Source of the DNA: Saccharothrix longispora
Lineage (GTDB): Bacteria > Actinomycetota > Actinomycetes > Mycobacteriales > Pseudonocardiaceae
Direction: 5' to 3'
Length of the DNA: 64,000 nucleotides
Assembly: GCF_030852425.1 (NCBI RefSeq)
Contig: NZ_NSDM01000024.1
Coordinates: 16,385 to 80,384, forward strand
The notes beneath the pieces were generated by a model. It did not search any database. It had not been told where the DNA came from and saw nothing but the letters and a program-made list of their open reading frames with translations. Positions 58,484 through 64,000 of this stretch are shown here, piece after piece (within the stretch, counting starts at the first letter, position 1; each line of letters starts with the position of its first letter). The translations under genes were made by a program, and so were the position numbers.

Positions 58484-60511
58484 GTGAACGGCGACGGCGC
58501 GTTGCACCGGGAGGTGCTCGACCGGGCCGACGTGGGTTTCGGTGTGACGGATCACGGCGGTGTGCTGGCCTGGGTGAACCCGGCGCTGGCCGAGGTCCTG
58601 GGGGTGCCCGCGGAGCAGGTCGTGGGCCGGTCCCTGCCGGCGCTGCTGCCCGGCGCGCCCGAACGGCCCCGCTCGGGCCTGGCGCTGCTGACCCCTTCGG
58701 CGCACCGCAGTGGTCACCGGTGGCTGGAGGTGGAGTGCCGGCCGTTGGACGGCGACCGCCTGCTGTACCGGGTGGTGGACGTGACGGCGTGGCGCGACCG
58801 CGAGTTGGAGGCCACGCACGAGGCGGACGCGTTGCGCCGGGCGCAGGTGCTGGGCCGGATGGGCACGTGGGAGTGGCACGTCGCCGAGGACCGGGTGGTG
58901 TGGTCGGACGCGCTGCTGGAGATGTTCGGGTTCCCCCCGGGCACGAGCCTGGACTTCGACGGCTACGCCGCACTGGTGCACCCGGACGACCTGGCGATGA
59001 TCCAGGCGACGCTGGAGGAGGCGATGCGGTCCGGCGCGGGGTTCTCCTACACCCACCGCATGCTGCCGGGCGAGGGCGTGCCGCAGCGGTGGTTCGAGTG
59101 CTTCGGGGAGGTCGAGACCGACGCGGACGGCACCCCGGTGCGGGTGCTGGGCACCGCGCACGACATCACCCGTGCACGGCGGGTGCACGACGAGCTGCTC
59201 GCGCTGGCCGAGCAGGACCCGCTGACGGGCCTGGCGAACCGGCGCGCGGTGACGCGCGAGCTGGAGCGGGAACTGGCCACGGGCGGCTCGGGGTCGATGC
59301 TGCTGCTGGACCTGGACAACTTCAAGGACGTCAACGACCTGCGCGGGCACGCCGTGGGCGACCGGCTGATGAAGGCGTTGGCGGCGGCGCTGCGGTCACG
59401 GCTGGCGCCCTCGCAGCTGATCGGCCGGTTGGGCGGTGACGAGTTCGCGGTGGTGCTGCCGGGCTGCGGGCCGGCGCAGGCCGCGCGCACGGCCGAGGTG
59501 CTGCGCGACGCGGTGGCGCAGCTGCCGCTGGTGGGGCCGGTGGGCACGGTGACCGTGTCGACCGGGGTGGCCGAGTACGGGTCGGGCGACACGTGGGAGC
59601 TGGTGCTGGCCAACGCCGACCTGGCGCTGTACGCGTCGAAGGCGGCGGGCCGCAACCGGGTCACCGTCTACGAGCCGGGCCACTACGCGGACACCGCGAA
59701 GCGGGTGTCGGTGCTGGACCGGTTGCGGGCGGCGCTGGACCACGGCGGGCTGGAGCTGCACGCGATGCCGATGGTGCAGCTGGCCACGGGCCGGACGCTG
59801 GGGCACGAGCTGCTGCTGCGGCTGGTCGACGGGAAGGAGCCGTACCTGGGGCCCGCGGAGTTCCTGCCGGAGGCGGAGCGGTCGGACCTGGTGCTCGACA
59901 TCGACCGGTGGGTGCTGTCGACCGCGATCGACGCGCTGGTGCGCCACCCGGACCCGGAGCTGCGGTTCAACGTCAACGTGTCGGGCCGCACCCTGGAGGA
60001 CGAGGACTTCGGCGGGTTCGTGCTGGACCGCCTCGCCACGGCGGGGGTGGCGCCGGGCCGGTTGGGGCTGGAGATCACCGAGACGGCGGCGGTGACGAAC
60101 CTGGACGCGGCGCGGGCGCTGTCGTTGCAGCTGCGCGCGTTCGGGTGCCGGATCACGCTCGACGACTTCGGGTCGGGTTTCGGGTCGTTCGTGCACCTCA
60201 AGCACCTGCCCATCACCGGCATCAAGATCGACGGCGAGTTCGTGCGCGGGATCGACGGGCGGTCCACCGACGCGGTGCTGGTGGCGGGGATCGTGGAGAT
60301 CGCGCGGGGGCTGGGGTTGTCGGCGGTGGCGGAGTGGGTGGAGCGGCCGGCGCAGGTCGAGGCGCTGATGCGGTTGGGGGTGCGGATCGGCCAGGGGTTC
60401 CACCTGGGGCGGCCCGTGCCGCTGGCGCAGGTCCTGTCGGGCCGGCCGAATGGGCCGAACGGCGCATTGTCGCCGCGCATGGCCGGTGCGGAGGATGGGG
60501 CGCGCTCCTAG
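58484..60511 (+). CDS. PAS-GGDEF-EAL cyclic-di-GMP protein
   Basis: A 675-residue soluble signalling enzyme. Two PAS domains (~10-115 and ~125-245) precede a GGDEF domain with intact RLGGDEFAVVLPG (~325) and an EAL domain (~410-650). In EAL, the signature is HELLLRL instead of xEALLR, but the metal-binding set is kept: NVNVSG, EITE, DDFGSG, KIDGEFV and EWVE. So both synthesis and breakdown of c-di-GMP seem possible, with PAS sensing. There is no transmembrane segment. Start GTG 58484. c-di-GMP controls development in Streptomyces through BldD. Confidence 0.9.
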   Translation: MNGDGALHREVLDRADVGFGVTDHGGVLAWVNPALAEVLGVPAEQVVGRSLPALLPGAPERPRSGLALLTPSAHRSGHRWLEVECRPLDGDRLLYRVVDVTAWRDRELEATHEADALRRAQVLGRMGTWEWHVAEDRVVWSDALLEMFGFPPGTSLDFDGYAALVHPDDLAMIQATLEEAMRSGAGFSYTHRMLPGEGVPQRWFECFGEVETDADGTPVRVLGTAHDITRARRVHDELLALAEQDPLTGLANRRAVTRELERELATGGSGSMLLLDLDNFKDVNDLRGHAVGDRLMKALAAALRSRLAPSQLIGRLGGDEFAVVLPGCGPAQAARTAEVLRDAVAQLPLVGPVGTVTVSTGVAEYGSGDTWELVLANADLALYASKAAGRNRVTVYEPGHYADTAKRVSVLDRLRAALDHGGLELHAMPMVQLATGRTLGHELLLRLVDGKEPYLGPAEFLPEAERSDLVLDIDRWVLSTAIDALVRHPDPELRFNVNVSGRTLEDEDFGGFVLDRLATAGVAPGRLGLEITETAAVTNLDAARALSLQLRAFGCRITLDDFGSGFGSFVHLKHLPITGIKIDGEFVRGIDGRSTDAVLVAGIVEIARGLGLSAVAEWVERPAQVEALMRLGVRIGQGFHLGRPVPLAQVLSGRPNGPNGALSPRMAGAEDGARS

Positions 60512-60566
60512 CCCGCCCCGCCCCTGCCCGGTCGTCCCCGTCCGACCCCGTTGTCCGGTCCTCTCG

Positions 60567-60608
60567 CCCGCCCGCGTCGTCCCGCCCGCGTCGTCCCGCC
60601 CGCGTCGT
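60567..60608. repeat. 14-bp tandem repeat, three units
   Basis: CCCGCCCGCGTCGT is present in three exact head-to-tail copies between the GGDEF-EAL gene and the VOC gene. Likely slippage-prone, of unknown function. Confidence 0.7.
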
Positions 60609-60629
60609 CCGATCCGCCCCGCCGCCCCG

Positions 60630-61295
60630 ATGGGAACCACCACCGTGCCCGCTACCGTCCACAGCCCAGCGCGCGGCGTGCGCCGCGTCGAACTGGGCGT
60701 CCCCGAACCCGAACCGGTCGCCGAGTTCTACGCCGCGCTGCTGGGGTGGGTGATCATCGCCGAACCGGACGGGTCGTTCACCGGCTGGGTCGGCGACCGG
60801 CTGGCCACCCGCGTGCACGCCGGGCAGCCGGGGCTGCGGGTGGTGTTCGCCGGCCCCGAACCGCGTGAGCTGCGCGAGGGCGTGGCGGTGGACCTCGGAC
60901 GGGTGCTGCACGGCCCGTGGGCGCCGGGACCGCGCGCGGGGGAGCCGTGCTGGGTGGAGCACATGGGCCCCACCGCCGACGACTACTGGGCCGGCGAACT
61001 GGGCTGGGAGGTGCGCGACCCGGACGCGGACTTCACCCTCTACGACGCCGCGCCGGCGGGGGAGCGACGCCCGGTGGCCGGTCGCCTGGCCAGCGGCCGG
61101 GGCGGCTGGACGTGCTACTACGCGGTGCCCGACGTCGCACGCGCGGCCGAGGACGTCGTGGAGTTCGGCGGAGGTGTGCTGCTGGGGCCGACCACGGTGC
61201 CCACCGGCACGGTGGCGGCCCTGACCGACCCGGCGGGCACGGTGTTCGCGGTGCTGGAGGACCCGCCCGGCTGGGGCGGCGCCTGGAGCGCCTGA
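60630..61295 (+). CDS. VOC-family (glyoxalase-like) protein with two domains
   Basis: A 221-residue protein of two beta-alpha-beta-beta-beta modules: VRRVELGVPEPEPVAEFYAA at the start of the first, and the second with WTCYYAVPDVARAAEDVVEF near 160. The second starts after a AGERRPVAGRLASGRGG linker. Such proteins bind metal or antibiotics (bleomycin-resistance-like) or act as lyases. The start could be ATG 60630 or GTG 60645, the latter with GGGA upstream. Function unassigned. Confidence 0.85.
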   Translation: MGTTTVPATVHSPARGVRRVELGVPEPEPVAEFYAALLGWVIIAEPDGSFTGWVGDRLATRVHAGQPGLRVVFAGPEPRELREGVAVDLGRVLHGPWAPGPRAGEPCWVEHMGPTADDYWAGELGWEVRDPDADFTLYDAAPAGERRPVAGRLASGRGGWTCYYAVPDVARAAEDVVEFGGGVLLGPTTVPTGTVAALTDPAGTVFAVLEDPPGWGGAWSA

Positions 61296-61324
61296 CACCC
61301 CCGCCGGCGGCTCCCCGTCAGGCG
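61289..61324. terminator. hairpin covering both convergent stop codons
   Basis: CGCCTGAC and GTCAGGCG pair around a GCCGGCGGC-containing loop. The stems include the TGA of the VOC gene and of the sigma-factor gene, which face each other here. Confidence 0.55.
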
Positions 61325-62040
61325 GTGCCGAGTTCGCGGCGCAGGCGTTGCAGGGCCCGGTGCTGGGCCACCCGCACGGCACCGGGGGTGGAGCCCACGG
61401 CCTTCGCGGTCTCCTCCGCCGACAGACCGACCACCACGCGCAGCACCAGGATCTCGCGCTGCTTGTCGGGCAGCAGCCCCAACAGCACCCCCATGTGCCG
61501 CGACAGCTCGCCCCGCAGCACCCGCTGCTCGGGACCGGGATCGTCACCGGCGCCGTCGGGGACCCGCGGCACCGGCTCGGCACGGTTGCGGGCGGCCGCG
61601 CGGTGCGCGTCGGCGACCTTGTGCGCGGCCACGCCGTAGACGAACGCCAGGAAGGGCCGGCCCCGCTCGCGATAGGTCGGCAGCGCCCGCAGCACACCCA
61701 GGCACACCTCCTGGGCGATGTCGTCGGCGGACGCCGAGGCCCGCTCACCGCGCCCCACCCGGGCCCGGCAGTAGCGCACGACGAGAGGGCGGATACCCGC
61801 GAGCAGCACCTCGGTGGCGTGCCGGTCGCCGGTCACCGCGGCGTCCAGGACCGACTCGGAGGGCACCCGCACGACCTCCGCCCCCGTCTCCCCGTCCACA
61901 CCCGCGCCGGGGGCGTCCACACCGCTTCCCACGCCGTCGACCACCGCGTCCACCACCGTCGACGACCCGTCCCCGCCGGGACGGGTACCCCGGACAAGAT
62001 CGGCGTCACAGGCGCGGTGCGTGTCCCCACGACCCACCAC
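61318..62040 (-). CDS. RNA polymerase sigma factor, ShbA-like
   Basis: A sigma-70 family protein of up to 240 residues. Region 2 is SASADDIAQEVCLGVLRALP with RPFLAFVYGVAAHKVAD; region 4 is GLLPDKQREILVLRVVVGLS and AVGSTPGAVRVAQHRALQRLR. This matches ShbA, the sigma factor that drives transcription of the principal sigma gene in Streptomyces. The first ~70 residues are Gly/Asp/Val rich and longer than usual; an internal GTG start, for example before VRVPSESVLDAAV, is likely. No anti-sigma gene is adjacent. Confidence 0.85.
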   Translation of the reverse strand: MVGRGDTHRACDADLVRGTRPGGDGSSTVVDAVVDGVGSGVDAPGAGVDGETGAEVVRVPSESVLDAAVTGDRHATEVLLAGIRPLVVRYCRARVGRGERASASADDIAQEVCLGVLRALPTYRERGRPFLAFVYGVAAHKVADAHRAAARNRAEPVPRVPDGAGDDPGPEQRVLRGELSRHMGVLLGLLPDKQREILVLRVVVGLSAEETAKAVGSTPGAVRVAQHRALQRLRRELGTA

Positions 62041-62133
62041 TGTCGCGCCACCGGACCCGGATCACGCCGCAATCGTGCGCGATCAACCCCACCCTCACCC
62101 CCACGGGGGATGCCCAGGCCGTTCCGGCACCAC

Positions 62134-62595
62134 TCAGCCGGCCAACTCCGGCGGGAAACCGCCCGTGGCCACCGGACCCCACCGCTCGATCCCCACCCGG
62201 ATCAACGACTTGCCCTGACGGAGCATCGCCTCGCGGTACTCCTCCCAATCCGGGTGCTCACCGGAGATGCACCGGTAGTACTCCACCAACGGCTCCAACG
62301 CCTCCGGCAGATCCAGCACCTCGGCCCTGCCGTCCACCTGCACCCACGGACCGTCCCAGTCGTCGGAGAGCACGCACAGGCTCACCCGCGGGTCACGGCG
62401 GGCGTTGCGGACCTTCGCACGCCCCGGGTAGGTGGAGACCACGACCCGGCCCTCCGCGTCCACGCCGCACGTCACCGGCGAGGTCTGCGGACCCCCGTCA
62501 CCACGGGCCGTGACCAGCAGCGCCCGGTGGCGCGGTCGCAGGAACTCCAGCAGCTCGTCGCGCGACACGATGTCGGCAGTGGCGATCCTCGGCAT
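62134..62595 (-). CDS. PPOX-class F420-dependent oxidoreductase
   Basis: A 153-residue split-beta-barrel protein of the Rv1155/F420-binding PPOX family: LRPRHRALLVTARGDGGPQT, GRAKVRNARRDPRVSLCVLS and WVQVDGRAEVLDLPEALE. These proteins bind F420, FMN or haem-derived ligands and reduce small substrates. The ATG at 62595 is used. It stands alone between the sigma factor and the DNA-repair pair. Confidence 0.9.
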   Translation of the reverse strand: MPRIATADIVSRDELLEFLRPRHRALLVTARGDGGPQTSPVTCGVDAEGRVVVSTYPGRAKVRNARRDPRVSLCVLSDDWDGPWVQVDGRAEVLDLPEALEPLVEYYRCISGEHPDWEEYREAMLRQGKSLIRVGIERWGPVATGGFPPELAG

Positions 62596-62752
62596 GCCCG
62601 AAGCCTAGACCGCACCCCCGACCACCCGACCCCACCGGCCGCGCAGCACGCGGTCGACACCAGCGCTCCGCACGGCCTGCTCCCACCACCCCGACCCGGC
62701 CGCGGCATGGCCGAGACGCCCGTGCCCGAGGCCTGGACGTGGACGGCGGCCC

Positions 62753-63661
62753 CTACCGCGGCAGCGGCGACGCCCCACCCACCGCGAACAAGTCCCCGTC
62801 CACCGCCACCCGCTCACGCACCTCGTCCGCCAAGAACACCAGATCCTGCGGCGACCGGCACCCCTCCACCTCCGCCCACGACACCGGCGCGGACACCGAC
62901 GGCACCGCCCGCGCCCGCAACGAGTACGGCGCCACCGTCGTCTTCGCCGGGTTGTTCTGCGACCAGTCCACCAACACCCGACCCGGCCGCAACGCCCGCG
63001 CCATCTGCCACACCACCTCGCCCGGCGACTCACCCGCCAACCGCCGCGCCACCGCCTTCGCGTACTCCGACGTCCTCGACGGCGACGACACCCGCACCGG
63101 CGCGTACACCTGCAACCCCTTCGACCCCGACGTCTTCACCCGCGGCGACAACCCGTCACCCTCCAACACCGCCCGCACCCGGCACGCCACCGCACAACAC
63201 TCCACCACCGACGCCGGCTCACCCGGGTCCAAGTCGAACACCACCAGGTCGGGGGAGTGACGCGCACCCCGCGCGCCCACCGTCCACTGCGGCACGTGCA
63301 ACTCCAACGCCGCCAGGTTCGCCAACCACACCAGCGTCGCCAACCCCTCCACCACCACGAAATCCGCGAACGCCGCCCCCTTCGCCGACCCCGGCGTCGC
63401 CAACCGCACCGTCCGCACCCACTCCGGCGCGTGCGACGGCACGTTCTTCTCGAAGAACGACCGACCACCCACCCCGTTCGGGAACCGCCGCACCGTCAAC
63501 GGCCGCCCCCGCACGTGCGGCAACAACACCGGCGCGATCCGCGTGTAGTAGTCGATCACCTCACCCTTGGTGAACCCCACCTCCGGGTAGAGCACCTTGT
63601 CCAGGTTCGTCAGCCTCAACCGACGCCCCTCCACCCGCACCAACGCCTCAGAGGTCGACAC
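62753..63661 (-). CDS. LigD-type DNA polymerase/primase domain protein
   Basis: A 302-residue stand-alone polymerase domain of bacterial non-homologous end joining. Characteristic parts: LTNLDKVLYPEVGFTKGEVI, HVRGRPLTVRRFPNGVGG, FFEKNVPSHAPEW, the metal site LVVFDLDPGEP and KTSGSKGLQVYAPV. In LigD proteins this domain fills gaps with ribonucleotides at broken ends. The GTG at 63661 has GGGGAGG upstream and overlaps the ligase gene by 14 bp. No Ku gene is in the window. Confidence 0.92.
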   Translation of the reverse strand: MSTSEALVRVEGRRLRLTNLDKVLYPEVGFTKGEVIDYYTRIAPVLLPHVRGRPLTVRRFPNGVGGRSFFEKNVPSHAPEWVRTVRLATPGSAKGAAFADFVVVEGLATLVWLANLAALELHVPQWTVGARGARHSPDLVVFDLDPGEPASVVECCAVACRVRAVLEGDGLSPRVKTSGSKGLQVYAPVRVSSPSRTSEYAKAVARRLAGESPGEVVWQMARALRPGRVLVDWSQNNPAKTTVAPYSLRARAVPSVSAPVSWAEVEGCRSPQDLVFLADEVRERVAVDGDLFAVGGASPLPR

Positions 63662-64000
63662 GACGCACCTCCCCGGGCACCTTGTCCGACCGCAACCCCC
63701 GCCACACCGCGAACCGCAACCGCCCGTCCGTCGTCCACCCCCGGTGCACCACCTCACCCACCAACTCCGGACGCACCCACCGCGCACCCCGCGCCCGAGC
63801 CCGCGGCACCTCCCCACCCGCCGTCGACGCGAACGGCGACACCCCCACCTCCAACGCCCCCAACCGCCGCGTCAACCCCTCCAACTCCGCCTGGTCGAAC
63901 CCCGTCCCCACCGACCCCGCGAACACCAACCCACCCTCACCCCGCACCCCCACCAACAACGACCCCACCACCCCCTTGCGCTTCCCCTCACCCGGCCGCC
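63648..64000 (-). CDS. ATP-dependent DNA ligase (LigD ligase domain), C-terminal part
   Basis: About 117 C-terminal residues of an ATP-dependent ligase; the adenylation domain lies beyond the right edge. The frame is open to the end of the window and reads GEGKRKGVVGSLLVGV, the OB-fold start after the last nucleotidyl-transfer motif, then GTGFDQAELEGLTRRLGALE, RWVRPELVGEVVHRGWT and LRFAVWRGLRSDK. It precedes the polymerase-domain gene on the same strand and overlaps it by 14 bp, so the two LigD activities are encoded as separate but coupled proteins, as in Streptomyces. Confidence 0.92.
   Translation of the reverse strand, partial: RPGEGKRKGVVGSLLVGVRGEGGLVFAGSVGTGFDQAELEGLTRRLGALEVGVSPFASTAGGEVPRARARGARWVRPELVGEVVHRGWTTDGRLRFAVWRGLRSDKVPGEVRRVDL

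Noticed and set aside
1..64000. CRISPR array, tRNA, rRNA, insertion sequence or prophage
   Set aside because: No regularly spaced repeats, no cloverleaf or rRNA sequence, no transposase, integrase or phage structural gene recognised in any frame.

Overview
The window is very GC-rich, with third codon positions almost always G or C, frequent GTG starts and many GTGA/ATGA stop-start overlaps. RbpA, F420-type oxidoreductases, an Lnt/Ppm1 pair, a ShbA-like sigma factor and split LigD genes point to an aerobic actinomycete. A member of the Pseudonocardiaceae (Saccharothrix/Actinosynnema/Lentzea type) is my inference; no rRNA or tRNA is present to settle it. I see no phage, insertion sequence or CRISPR array.

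Layout: 1-10 kb is a plant-polysaccharide locus. A secreted PL11 rhamnogalacturonan lyase diverges from a sugar ABC importer operon that ends in a YesL-like membrane protein and a Gfo/Idh oxidoreductase fused to a DUF6807 domain. Both arms carry a TGAANCGNTTCA LacI-type operator. 10.2-17.1 kb is a minus-strand operon with coupled starts: a Pls-like single-module NRPS, an M1 aminopeptidase, a PfkB kinase and SurE. 17.2-28.1 kb holds a MarR/flavin oxidoreductase pair, two P450s, an ATPase-LuxR regulator, and a sugar kinase-LacI-AlkZ-like operon. 28.2-32.3 kb holds kamA, fxsA and two degenerate copies of an unrecognised gene family with G-run frameshifts. 32.3-40.3 kb carries a flavin oxidoreductase plus GH13 enzyme, a CitAB-type two-component system and a divergent tctCBA tricarboxylate importer.

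41-47 kb is the most distinctive region: a lysine-fermentation operon (kdd, amidohydrolase, TIR-domain protein, kamD, kamE, kal), where a TIR immune-type protein is translationally linked to the amidohydrolase before it. The order of steps would be KamA (lysine to beta-lysine), KamDE (to 3,5-diaminohexanoate), Kdd (to 5-amino-3-oxohexanoate), a missing Kce step, then Kal (to crotonyl-CoA plus ammonia). kamA lies 11 kb away, but an identical 12-bp AT-rich sequence precedes both kamA and kdd.

47-64 kb is mostly housekeeping: GntR and TetR regulators, lnt-ppm1, rbpA with a sigma-R-like promoter, NUDIX, XRE-cupin, thymidine kinase, a PadR pair, an MFS transporter, GDPD, a GGDEF-EAL protein, a VOC protein, a ShbA-like sigma factor, a PPOX protein and LigD polymerase and ligase genes. 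Three gap-free 33-bp copies of an unexplained sequence lie at 28160, 52126 and 54300.
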